From assembly GCA_030740135.1 (NCBI GenBank), contig JASLXW010000217.1, positions 1 through 6,969 on the forward strand: DNA of 6,969 nucleotides, read 5' to 3'. The DNA comes from Nitrospinota bacterium. Its GTDB lineage: Bacteria > UBA8248 > JACPRG01. Positions within the stretch are counted from its first letter, which is position 1. Every line of letters starts with the position of its first letter. The notes beneath the pieces are model-generated. The model was not told the DNA's origin, did no database searches, and saw nothing but the letters and a program-made list of their open reading frames with translations. Shown piece by piece: positions 1 to 5,771 of this stretch. The position numbers and the translations under genes are program-made.

Positions 1-188
1 TGTCTCACACCTATCTGAACCTATACAATCGCCCGGCGGAGGGCCTTCTTCAAGGAAGCTGATGCGCCTCCAATCTCTCCGCACGTGGAGAAACGAAGCC
101 GCGAAGAATCGGTTGTGACGTCCGTCCTGAGGAATGATTCCCTTAATCGGGAACAAAAAGAGGACAGATCTATTTTTCATCGCACGTC
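1..188. other. Non-coding stretch downstream of the enoyl-CoA hydratase
   Basis: I see no credible gene here. The stretch holds small inverted repeats: TCTCC/GGAGA around 76-91 with a 6-base loop, and TTCCC/GGGAA at 138-142 and 149-153 with a 6-base loop. An AAAAA...TTTTT pair follows at 155-159 and 173-177, around the sequence GAGGACAGATCT. None is followed by a T-tract in the orientation needed to end the minus-strand hydratase transcript, so I do not call a Rho-independent terminator. The AAAAAGAGGACAGATCTATTTTT-type block resembles short dispersed extragenic motifs seen in many bacterial genomes. I cannot confirm repetition from a single copy. Confidence 0.5.
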
Positions 189-959
189 TCATTTCCCCTC
201 GAACTTCGGGGGGCGTTTTTCGATGAAGGATCGCACCCCTTCTTCGTAATCCCGCGTGGACCGGAGGTAGGCGTACGCCTTCCGCTCCAGCTCGATGGCG
301 GTCCCGAGGGGGGCGTCCGCGCCCTCGTGGAGGGTCCGCTTGAGGACGCGCAGCGAGAGGGGAGAGAGCTTCAGAAACTCCCGGACCAGCTCCTCGACGG
401 CCGCTTCGAGGTCCCCCGGGGCCGCGACCTTCGAGACGATCCCGATCCGCTCCGCCTCGGCCGCGTCCATCCGGCGTCCGGTCAGGAGCCAGTATTTGGC
501 GCGGCCGGGGCCGATGAGGCGCAGGAGCCGCTGGCTTCCCCCGCTGCCGGGCATCATCCCCAGGCGGACCTCGGGGAGGGCGAACAGCGACCGGTCCGTC
601 GCGATTCGGATGTCGCACGCCAGGGCCAGCTCGAACCCGGCCCCGAGGCAGAATCCGTCGATGGCCGCGATGACCGGCTTCGGGCAGGTCGCGGCGGCCT
701 CCATCTCCTTCCCCCAGTCCACCAGGTCGTGCGGGGCGAGGTCCAGGAACTGGGCGACGTCGCCCCCGGCGGAGAACGCCTTGTCGCCGACGCCCCGGAC
801 GACGATGGCGCGGACCTTTTCGTCGCCGCTCAGCTCGTGGACGACTTCTCCGAACGCCGCGCGCATATCGACCGTCATGGCGTTCATCTTGTCGGGGCGG
901 TCGATGAGGACCCTCGCGGCGAGGCCCTCGTGGGTTCGTTCAACGCGGATTTGTCCCAT
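189..959 (-). CDS. Enoyl-CoA hydratase/isomerase (crotonase family)
   Basis: A cytoplasmic crotonase-fold protein of 256 aa, the usual length for a single-domain enoyl-CoA hydratase. The family adds water across, or shifts, the double bond of an enoyl-CoA. Visible signatures are FSAGGD (residues 62-67) and CLGAGFELALACD (104-116), which form the oxyanion-hole and CoA-binding region, then LPEVRLGMMPGSGG (128-141). By alignment from memory with rat mitochondrial enoyl-CoA hydratase, E110 and E130 match the two catalytic glutamates (Glu144 and Glu164), so true hydratase activity is plausible rather than a purely isomerase or dehalogenase role. The C-terminal FIEKRPPKFEGK is the typical family ending. 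The ATG at 959 is supported by a GGAGA Shine-Dalgarno at 966-970, six bases upstream. The gene lies downstream of the CoA ligase on the same strand and is probably co-transcribed with it. The acyl substrate is not determinable. Confidence 0.95.
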   Translation of the reverse strand: MGQIRVERTHEGLAARVLIDRPDKMNAMTVDMRAAFGEVVHELSGDEKVRAIVVRGVGDKAFSAGGDVAQFLDLAPHDLVDWGKEMEAAATCPKPVIAAIDGFCLGAGFELALACDIRIATDRSLFALPEVRLGMMPGSGGSQRLLRLIGPGRAKYWLLTGRRMDAAEAERIGIVSKVAAPGDLEAAVEELVREFLKLSPLSLRVLKRTLHEGADAPLGTAIELERKAYAYLRSTRDYEEGVRSFIEKRPPKFEGK

Positions 960-965
960 TCGGCG

Positions 966-970
966 TCTCC
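966..970 (-). promoter_or_regulatory. Ribosome binding site of the enoyl-CoA hydratase
   Basis: On the minus strand GGAGA lies six bases before the ATG at 959. It fixes this start in preference to any upstream codon. Confidence 0.6.
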
Positions 971-1028
971 GTGGGTGGTGTGTGTATCCGGCAGCGATTT
1001 TTCAGGGGATTTCTCCCCGGCCCATCGA

Positions 1029-1072
1029 TGTCATTCCGAATGCCGGGCCGAAGGACCCGAGGAGGAATCTCG
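1029..1072. repeat. Imperfect extragenic palindrome (GTCATTCCGA...GAGGAATCTCG type)
   Basis: Between the ligase and hydratase genes, GTCATTCCGA (1030-1039) and GAGGAATCTCG (1062-1072) form the arms of an imperfect inverted repeat. ATTCC at 1033-1037 pairs with GGAAT at 1064-1068, and a short CGGG/CCCG pair lies in the loop. The arms match the general pattern of the dispersed 'cattccgag...gaggaatctcg' extragenic repeats common in proteobacterial and other environmental genomes. Its position inside a probable two-gene transcription unit suggests a role in mRNA processing or stability, or no role. Only one copy is visible, so its repeat status rests on pattern recognition. Confidence 0.45.
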
Positions 1073-1106
1073 ACTCGCCCGATCCGCGCTGTGAGAGGAA
1101 TTACCC

Positions 1107-1119
1107 GACCGGCCCGGTC
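1107..1119. repeat. Short perfect palindrome just after the CoA ligase stop
   Basis: GACCGG-C-CCGGTC is a perfect 13-base palindrome six bases beyond the stop codon of the minus-strand ligase. As RNA it would fold into a stem of about five G/C-rich pairs with a three-base loop. No T-tract follows on the minus strand, so it is not a standard intrinsic terminator. It could be a weak pause or mRNA-end hairpin between ligase and hydratase, or chance in GC-rich DNA. Confidence 0.35.
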
Positions 1120-1124
1120 CCGTT

Positions 1125-2681
1125 TCACGAATCAAGCTCATACTCCCCCGCCCTCAGCATCCGCCGGAGGATCTTCCCCGAGGCCGTCCGGGGGACTTTC
1201 TTGATGAAGACCACCTTGCGCGGCCGCTTGAAGTCGGAGAAGTCGGGTTGCTCGCGGCAATGCCGGTCGATGTCCCCGGGCGTCAGCCCCTCCCCCCTCT
1301 CTTGGGCGGGAACGACGAACGCCGTGACGACTTGGCCCCATTTGGGGTCCTCGACGCCGATGACCGCGGACTCGATCACCCTCGGGTGACGGGCCAGGAC
1401 GTCCTCCACCTCCGTGGGATAGATGTTCTCCCCGCCGGAGATGATCATGTCGTCCACGCGGCCGGTCACGAAGAGGTCGCCGTCTTCGTCCTCGTAACCC
1501 ATGTCCCCGGTGAAGTACCAGCCGCCGCGGAAGGCCTTTTCATCCGCGTCGGGCCTGCGCCAGTAGCCCCGGAACGCCTCCTCGCTCCGCAGATCCGCGA
1601 TGATCTCGCCCACTTCGCCCCGGGGGAGGATTTCATCGGCGGAGACGCGCCCGTCGGGGTCGGCCCGGACGATTCGCAGCGCCGAGCCGATGCCGGGCCT
1701 GCCCGCCGAGGAGGGCTTCGCGCGCAGGTCCTGATTGATCGAGAACGTATAGATCTCCGTGCTCCCGTAATGGTTCGTGAAGACCTCGGGGTGGAAGCGG
1801 TCCGCCAGGGCCTCGACGAGCGCCCGCGTCATGGGCGCGCCCGCGAAGGCCAGCCGGCGGACGGACGAAAGGTCGTGGTCGCCGACGCTCCGGGCGCGGA
1901 TCAGCTCGTGGAAGAGCGTCGGGATGAGATAGAGGGAGGAGATCCGCTCCCGGGAGACGAGCGCCGTGGCGCCTTCGGCGTCGAACCCGCGCATCACGAT
2001 GAACGCCCCGCTCAGCAGGACCATTGCCATGAGAGAGACGACGCCCATGACGTGGTAGAGCGGCATGACGCCCAGTGTCCGCTCGCCGAGGGCGTAGCCG
2101 CACTGGACGGCGTGGGCGAGGGCGCTGGCGTCCTGGGCGCGTTGGAGGCGGGGGACGCCCTTGGGCCGGCCGGTCGTCCCGGACGTGTAGAGCATGAGGC
2201 AGGGGAGGTCGTCGGTGATGTTTTCTTCCAGGGGGGCTTCGGTTTGTCCTTCCAAAAGGGCCGAGAAGGGTTCGCAGCCGTCCGGAGGATCGGCGTCGCA
2301 ATAGACCTTCCGGCAGCCGCCGGGGAGATCGATGGACGCCTTGAGCCCCGCCTCGCGCGAGACCTCCTCGAAGACGAAGACCTTGGATTCGGCGTCATTG
2401 CCGACGAACGCGATCTCCCCCGGGCTGAACCGGTGGTTGACCGGCGTGGCGACGGCGCCGAGCTTCATGAGACCGTACCAGGAGGTGATGAGCTCCTCGC
2501 GGTTTCGAAGGACCAGAAGGACGTGGTCCCCGCGCCCGACGCCCAACGAGCGGTATGCCCAGGCCGCCCGGTTGACCCTGCGGTCCCAGTCGGCGTAGGT
2601 CAGGCGCAGGGGGCCGTCCACCAGAAACTCGCGGTCCGGGTGACGAAGGACGGATAGTTCGAGCCGGTGAATCAGGTCCAT
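1125..2681 (-). CDS. Aryl/acyl-CoA ligase (AMP-forming, ANL superfamily)
   Basis: An ATP-dependent acid:CoA ligase of 518 aa. It forms an acyl-adenylate and then the CoA thioester in the cytoplasm. The full set of ANL motifs is present: P-loop YTSGTTGRPKGV (165-176), MPLYHVMG (206-213), NHYGSTE (303-309), WYFTGDMG (388-395), hinge GRVDDMIISGGENIYP (407-422) and PRTASGKILRR (497-507), with catalytic Lys503. The PLYHV, FAGAPM and DDMIISGGENI stretches closely recall 4-chlorobenzoate/benzoate-type ligases, so an aromatic or cyclic acid is my favoured substrate. That is inference; medium-chain acids remain possible. The reading frame is open to a TTG at 2762, but the ATG at 2681 is chosen because family members begin with an equivalent of MDLIHRLELSVLRHPDREF. 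The extra 27 upstream residues look non-coding. The Shine-Dalgarno before 2681 is weak. The enoyl-CoA hydratase lies 165 bp downstream on the same strand. Confidence 0.94.
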   Translation of the reverse strand: MDLIHRLELSVLRHPDREFLVDGPLRLTYADWDRRVNRAAWAYRSLGVGRGDHVLLVLRNREELITSWYGLMKLGAVATPVNHRFSPGEIAFVGNDAESKVFVFEEVSREAGLKASIDLPGGCRKVYCDADPPDGCEPFSALLEGQTEAPLEENITDDLPCLMLYTSGTTGRPKGVPRLQRAQDASALAHAVQCGYALGERTLGVMPLYHVMGVVSLMAMVLLSGAFIVMRGFDAEGATALVSRERISSLYLIPTLFHELIRARSVGDHDLSSVRRLAFAGAPMTRALVEALADRFHPEVFTNHYGSTEIYTFSINQDLRAKPSSAGRPGIGSALRIVRADPDGRVSADEILPRGEVGEIIADLRSEEAFRGYWRRPDADEKAFRGGWYFTGDMGYEDEDGDLFVTGRVDDMIISGGENIYPTEVEDVLARHPRVIESAVIGVEDPKWGQVVTAFVVPAQERGEGLTPGDIDRHCREQPDFSDFKRPRKVVFIKKVPRTASGKILRRMLRAGEYELDS

Positions 2682-2801
2682 GGGCGCTCGGGTGTAAGCC
2701 TTGAACCGGGGCCGTCCTGCAAGGCGCGGGGATATCGGCTGGAATCCCGGCGATGTTACCAAAGGCCGGAGCGGAAGCCAATCTCACGAAATGCCGTCCA
2801 T

Positions 2802-2811
2802 GGGGGGGGGG
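2802..2811. repeat. G10 homopolymer tract
   Basis: Ten consecutive G on the plus strand lie in the divergent intergenic region, about 120 bp upstream of the ligase start. Homopolymers of this length are prone to slippage in vivo and also to sequencing and assembly error. It is not inside a coding region, so any effect would be on promoter spacing. Confidence 0.9.
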
Positions 2812-2883
2812 TCACGAGCGGTCCCTGACTTATCTCCAGTTTTCGGCGCTTGAAGAAACGAAGTCTCGAAGGATCATTCGTTG

Positions 2884-2906
2884 TTCCCGCGCAGGCGGGA
2901 ATCCAG
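2884..2906 (+). repeat. 23-bp palindromic extragenic repeat, copy 1
   Basis: This copy contains the hairpin TTCCCGC-GCAG-GCGGGAA (2884-2901), a perfect 7-bp stem with a 4-base loop, followed by TCCAG. The same 23 bases recur exactly, inverted, at 3029-3051. It matches the widely dispersed repeat whose translation gives the spurious peptides 'SRAGGNP' and 'IPAQAGIQ' in many proteobacterial genomes. Confidence 0.85.
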
Positions 2907-3028
2907 AAGTGCTTCAGATCGATCCCAATCAATCCATCCTCCAACTGCGCCGAAGGCCCTTCTCCCTGTCGTATCCTTCTTAACACAATGATCACGTGAG
3001 GACGAGGATGGACCCGCAACTCAGAACC

Positions 3029-3051
3029 CTGGATTCCCGCCTGCGCGGGAA
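3029..3051 (-). repeat. 23-bp palindromic extragenic repeat, copy 2 (inverted)
   Basis: An exact reverse complement of the copy at 2884-2906, with hairpin TTCCCGC-CTGC-GCGGGAA at 3034-3051 as read on the plus strand. Beyond the hairpin it continues into ATGAC, the classic 'ggaatgac' edge of this repeat class, which copy 1 lacks. The two copies face each other across 122 bp, as in paired (BIME-like) arrangements of REP sequences. No flanking target-site duplication is evident. Confidence 0.85.
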
Positions 3052-3146
3052 TGACGGCTTGGGGTGGACATTTGACAGCTCTTGTTCTCACGATCGCCGG
3101 CGCCGCACGGCCGATGAAAACTGGGGATCACTGAGAGTGCTCTCCA

Positions 3147-3176
3147 TTGACACCCGCCCGGAGGAATTGCTAGAGT
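3147..3176 (+). promoter_or_regulatory. Candidate sigma70 promoter for amidohydrolase-UbiD genes
   Basis: A consensus -35 TTGACA at 3147-3152 is followed after 18 bases by TAGAGT (3171-3176), which matches four of six bases of TATAAT. Transcription would begin near 3183. That leaves a leader of only about 18 nt before the TTG at 3201 but about 54 nt before the TTG at 3237, which slightly favours the later start. A second TTGACA at 3072-3077 has no matching -10 and is not called. Confidence 0.5.
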
Positions 3177-3200
3177 CCGCCTGTTTCGGGTGAACGCCGC

Positions 3201-4103
3201 TTGACCCGCAACCCCGCGCGAAAGGACGCTGAATCCTTGTCCGAATCCGATGACCTGGTGGTGGATTTTCATAACCACTTGGTGGAATACGACGACATCA
3301 ACGAGGTCTACAAGGGTTTTCTGGCCCGGTCTCAGGGCATGACTTATGAGGAGCTGGTCGAGCGGTACGGCGCGCCCCATCAGGTCCTCGGCCACCTGGA
3401 TGACAACGGCGTATATTACGCCGTCGTCCTCGCGGAGACCTCTCCCATCTCGACGGGAATGGCGACGAACGAGCGGGTCATGGAATTCTGCGCCGCGTCC
3501 GAGCGCCTGATTCCCTTCGGGTCGGTCAACCCGTACCTGGACCACCGGCCCGGGCGCATCGTCCGGGACCTGGCCGAGCGGGACGACGGGCGGGCCATCC
3601 GGGGCGTGAAGCTTTATCCCAACTACCAGTACTTCCATCCCAACGACCGCAAGCTCTATCCCGTCTACGCGGTGGCGGAGGGGCTGGGTCTGCCCGTCAT
3701 GTTCCACACCGGGACCTCGGTCCTGCGCGGCTCCCGCCTCAAATATTCCGATCCCCTCTACCTGGACGACGTGGCGGTGGATTTCCCCGACCTGACGCTC
3801 ATCCAGTGTCACGGCGGGCGGACGTTCTGGTTCGACCGGTCCTTTACGCTGTGCCGGCTGCACGAAAACGTTTACATCGACCTGTGCGGTCTGCCGGTGA
3901 AGAAGATCCCTCAATATTTCCCCGAGCTCGAGCGCCTGCCCGCGAAGTTTATCTTCGGCACGGACTGGCCCGGCGTTCCGAAGACGGTCGCGCAAAACAT
4001 CGAGGCGGTCCGGGGCCTGGGTTATTCCGATGAGACGGTGCGGCTCATCCTCGGCGGCAATGCCGCGCGGATTCTGGGGCTGGCCGGAAAACCGAACGGG
4101 TGA
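3201..4103 (+). CDS. Amidohydrolase_2 family metal-dependent hydrolase/decarboxylase (ACMSD-like)
   Basis: A TIM-barrel metalloenzyme of up to 300 aa, typical for the amidohydrolase_2 family. That family includes hydrolases and the non-oxidative decarboxylases ACMSD, gamma-resorcylate decarboxylase and 5-carboxyvanillate decarboxylase. The whole metal-ligand pattern is visible: DFHNH (H24, H26), MFHTG (H169), QCHGG (H204) and FGTDWPG (D255), with VKLYP (136-140) on an intervening strand. There is no signal peptide, so it is cytoplasmic. The start is uncertain because no in-frame ATG precedes the HxH motif. The TTG at 3201 is the longest option. The TTG at 3237 (288 aa) has a better Shine-Dalgarno, AAAGGA at 3221-3226, and puts HxH near the N-terminus as usual, so it is at least as likely. 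UbiD follows after 72 bp on the same strand. Hydrolase and decarboxylase cannot be separated from sequence alone; the UbiD neighbour makes decarboxylation of an aromatic acid worth considering. Confidence 0.93.
   Translation: MTRNPARKDAESLSESDDLVVDFHNHLVEYDDINEVYKGFLARSQGMTYEELVERYGAPHQVLGHLDDNGVYYAVVLAETSPISTGMATNERVMEFCAASERLIPFGSVNPYLDHRPGRIVRDLAERDDGRAIRGVKLYPNYQYFHPNDRKLYPVYAVAEGLGLPVMFHTGTSVLRGSRLKYSDPLYLDDVAVDFPDLTLIQCHGGRTFWFDRSFTLCRLHENVYIDLCGLPVKKIPQYFPELERLPAKFIFGTDWPGVPKTVAQNIEAVRGLGYSDETVRLILGGNAARILGLAGKPNG
3221..3226 (+). promoter_or_regulatory. Candidate ribosome binding site favouring the TTG start at 3237
   Basis: AAAGGA lies ten bases before the in-frame TTG at 3237. No comparable Shine-Dalgarno precedes the TTG at 3201. 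If used, the amidohydrolase would begin SESDDLVVDFHNH after its initiator, 12 residues shorter. Confidence 0.4.
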
Positions 4104-4175
4104 TCGGTGGGCGCGGCTCCGCTTACGCCTCAGAGGGCGCCGATCTTCCGCATTGTCCCGCTGAGAAGATGAAAC

Positions 4176-5570
4176 ATGCCCAAAGACCTTCGCGCGTTCA
4201 TCGAATATCTCGAAGAGCGGTATCCGGACGAAGTGATCCGGATCCGGGAGCCCGTGGACCCCGTTTATGAGCTGGCGGGCGTCCGCGGCCGGTTGGAGAA
4301 GGCCGGGCGGGACTCCGTCGTTATCTTCGAAAACGTCAAGGGTTCCCGAATCCCCGTGGTCTCGAACGTTCACGGGAGCCTGCCCCGCCTCAGGCTCGCC
4401 CTGGGGATGCCCGACGAAGGCGACCTGGCCGGGCTCCTGCGGGTGTACGGAGAGCGGGAGGGCCGCCCGGTGGAACCCGAGCGTGTCGAGACGGGCCCGG
4501 TGAAGGAGGTCATCCTGCGGGGGGAGGACGTGGACCTGGGCCTGTTGCCGATCTGCAAGTACCACGAGCAGGACGCCGGAAAATACATCACGGCCGGGCT
4601 GGGCGTCACGCGGGACCCGGAGACGGGTGTCAACAACGTGGGGATCTACCGCCTCATGCTCCAGGGCCGGGACCGCCTGGGCATCCTCATCTCGGAGACT
4701 TCGCACGCCTTCGGGATCTGCCGGCATTACGAGGAGCGCAACCTCCCGGCCCCCATCGCGATCGTCATCGGCCACCACCCGGGCCTGTTCCTGGGGTGCA
4801 TGAGCTTCACGCCGTACGACGTGGACGAGTTCCACGTGGCGGGGGGCGTCCTCGAGGAGCCGGTCGAGCTTGTCCCGTGCGAGACCGTGCCGCTGGACGT
4901 CCCGGCCCGCGCGGAAATCGTCCTGGAAGGGGAGATCCTCCCTCACGTCCGGGAGGAGGAGGCGCCCTTCGGCGAGTTTCCGGGGACGTACGGGCCGAAG
5001 CGGATGAGCCCGGTGATGAAGGTCAAGTGCGTCACGATGCGGAAGGCGCCGCTCTACGAGGACGCCTTCCCCGCCCACCCGGATCACCTCCTCATGGCGG
5101 GCGTCACGCGCTCCACGTACATCCTGAAGACCGTGAAGATCGCCTGCCCGACCGTCAAGGCCGTCCACATGCCGACTTCGGGCCGGTGCCGGTTCGTCTG
5201 CTACGTGGCGATCGAGAAGATGATCGAGGGCGAGGCCAAGAACGCCGCGATGGCGGCCTTCGTCGCGGACCCGTTCTTGAAATTCGTCGTCGTTGTGGAC
5301 GAGGACTTGGACATCACGAGCGACAGCGAGGTCATGCACGCCATCGCCACGCGCGTCCGGGCGGACCGGGACATCTTCATGGCGACGCACGCCAAAGGCT
5401 CGCCGCTCGACACGGCGTCGTACGACCCGGCGGGCGGCTCCCACCTCATCACGAAGACCGGGATCGACGCCACGCGGAAGGAGGGCTTCCCGGACGAGGT
5501 GAGGGTGCCGGGGGAGGAGGAGATCGACCTTGGGCGGTTTGCGCCGGAGTTGTTCGGGCGTGATCGCTGA
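4176..5570 (+). CDS. UbiD-family prenylated-FMN-dependent (de)carboxylase
   Basis: A 464-aa member of the UbiD family, whose enzymes use prenylated FMN to decarboxylate, or in some cases carboxylate, aromatic and alpha,beta-unsaturated acids. NVGIYR (154-159) is the cofactor/metal-binding signature, with R159 matching the catalytic Arg173 of fungal Fdc1. EAPFGE (262-267) supplies the two glutamates matching Glu277 and Glu282, so the E-R-E catalytic set is intact. KYITAGLGVTRDPETG (136-151), VDEDLDI (374-380) and KTGIDATRK (427-435) are further family landmarks. The ATG at 4176 fits the usual N-terminus (DLRAFIEYLEE); its Shine-Dalgarno is only GAGAAG-like. It follows the amidohydrolase by 72 bp. 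No UbiX flavin prenyltransferase is in the window, so the cofactor must come from elsewhere. It is more likely a catabolic UbiD-like enzyme than the ubiquinone-pathway UbiD, because no ubi genes surround it. Direction and substrate are unknown. Confidence 0.96.
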   Translation: MPKDLRAFIEYLEERYPDEVIRIREPVDPVYELAGVRGRLEKAGRDSVVIFENVKGSRIPVVSNVHGSLPRLRLALGMPDEGDLAGLLRVYGEREGRPVEPERVETGPVKEVILRGEDVDLGLLPICKYHEQDAGKYITAGLGVTRDPETGVNNVGIYRLMLQGRDRLGILISETSHAFGICRHYEERNLPAPIAIVIGHHPGLFLGCMSFTPYDVDEFHVAGGVLEEPVELVPCETVPLDVPARAEIVLEGEILPHVREEEAPFGEFPGTYGPKRMSPVMKVKCVTMRKAPLYEDAFPAHPDHLLMAGVTRSTYILKTVKIACPTVKAVHMPTSGRCRFVCYVAIEKMIEGEAKNAAMAAFVADPFLKFVVVVDEDLDITSDSEVMHAIATRVRADRDIFMATHAKGSPLDTASYDPAGGSHLITKTGIDATRKEGFPDEVRVPGEEEIDLGRFAPELFGRDR

Positions 5571-5771
5571 TTTTGATAGAAAAAACTTCGCTGAGGGTCG
5601 TCGGCTGAATACAGGTGTTTTTTGAATCATTGTCCGGGCCAACGGATGTCCTTTCCGCCGGCCCGCGAACCAACGCCCCGCAATCCGGACAAGGGACAAA
5701 GTCCGCTGCCTGACAGGTTGGACGTTACGCCCCAGGCGGGGTTACCCCCTCCGACATCCCTCTTCAAGCAA
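5571..5771. other. Convergent intergenic region between UbiD and bactofilin genes
   Basis: About 200 bp separate the two stop codons, and no gene is credible here. AAAAAAC (5580-5586) and GTTTTTT (5617-5623) form a 7-bp inverted repeat with a 30-base loop. CGGGCC (5635-5640) and GGCCCG (5660-5665) form another with a 19-base loop. GGGGTTACCCC near 5738-5748 is a compact hairpin. No GC-rich stem is directly followed by a T-tract on either strand, so I do not call an intrinsic terminator. Confidence 0.45.
5580..5623. terminator. Weak candidate bidirectional terminator (A6C...GT6 inverted repeat)
   Basis: A-tract and T-tract arms flank a 30-base spacer just after the UbiD stop. Such A/T-flanked inverted repeats can act in both directions between convergent genes, but the spacer lacks a clear GC stem. 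This is a tentative call. Confidence 0.2.

Larger units (their letters stand above)
2682..3200. other. Divergent intergenic region between CoA ligase and amidohydrolase
   Basis: About 520 bp separate the two outward-facing genes. The region holds a run of ten G at 2802-2811, two inverted copies of a 23-bp hairpin repeat (2884-2906 and 3029-3051) about 120 bp apart, and a sigma70-like promoter facing right at 3147-3176. Small ORFs are open here on both strands, but they contain VIPAQAGIQ- or SRLRGNDG-type peptides, the well-known translations of this repeat class, and I do not regard them as genes. I could not find a convincing minus-strand promoter for the ligase, although one must lie somewhere upstream of it. 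Confidence 0.6.

Noticed and set aside
940..1128. A 62-codon minus-strand frame that overlaps the ligase stop as GTGA and fills the ligase-hydratase gap
   Set aside because: The spacing looks operon-like, but the peptide is Arg/Pro-rich, runs through the palindromic repeat (VEIPPRVLRPGIRNDI-type peptide) and overlaps the hydratase start; most likely a repeat-derived spurious ORF.
295..1389. Plus-strand frames of 364 and 255 codons opposite the enoyl-CoA hydratase
   Set aside because: They are shadows of the hydratase, rich in Arg/Ser/Pro or Gly/Asp/Arg, with no motif or good ribosome binding site.
1248..2657. A 469-codon plus-strand frame opposite the CoA ligase
   Set aside because: It lies fully antisense to a ligase with all ANL motifs; composition is biased and no domain is visible.
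2682..2762. N-terminal extension of the ligase to the TTG at 2762
   Set aside because: The extra 27 residues do not resemble ligase N-termini, and the ATG at 2681 gives the standard family start.
2884..3051. CRISPR array or transposon ends
   Set aside because: Only two copies, inverted to each other, with internal palindromes, no regular spacers, no transposase and no target-site duplication.
3072..3077. A TTGACA box as an additional promoter
   Set aside because: No -10-like hexamer lies 16-18 bases downstream (the sequence there is GC-rich, cgatcgccgg).
2756..3091. A 111-codon minus-strand frame in the divergent region
   Set aside because: It contains VIPAQAGIQ and WIPACAGTTND, the typical spurious translations of both repeat copies, and spans the G10 tract; no domain.
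3021..5699. An 892-codon open frame on the minus strand, antisense to the amidohydrolase and UbiD genes
   Set aside because: Both sense genes have complete family motifs. The antisense translation is D/H/R/V-rich with no recognisable domain, as expected from an antisense frame in high-GC DNA, and its C-terminus is translated from the 23-bp repeat.
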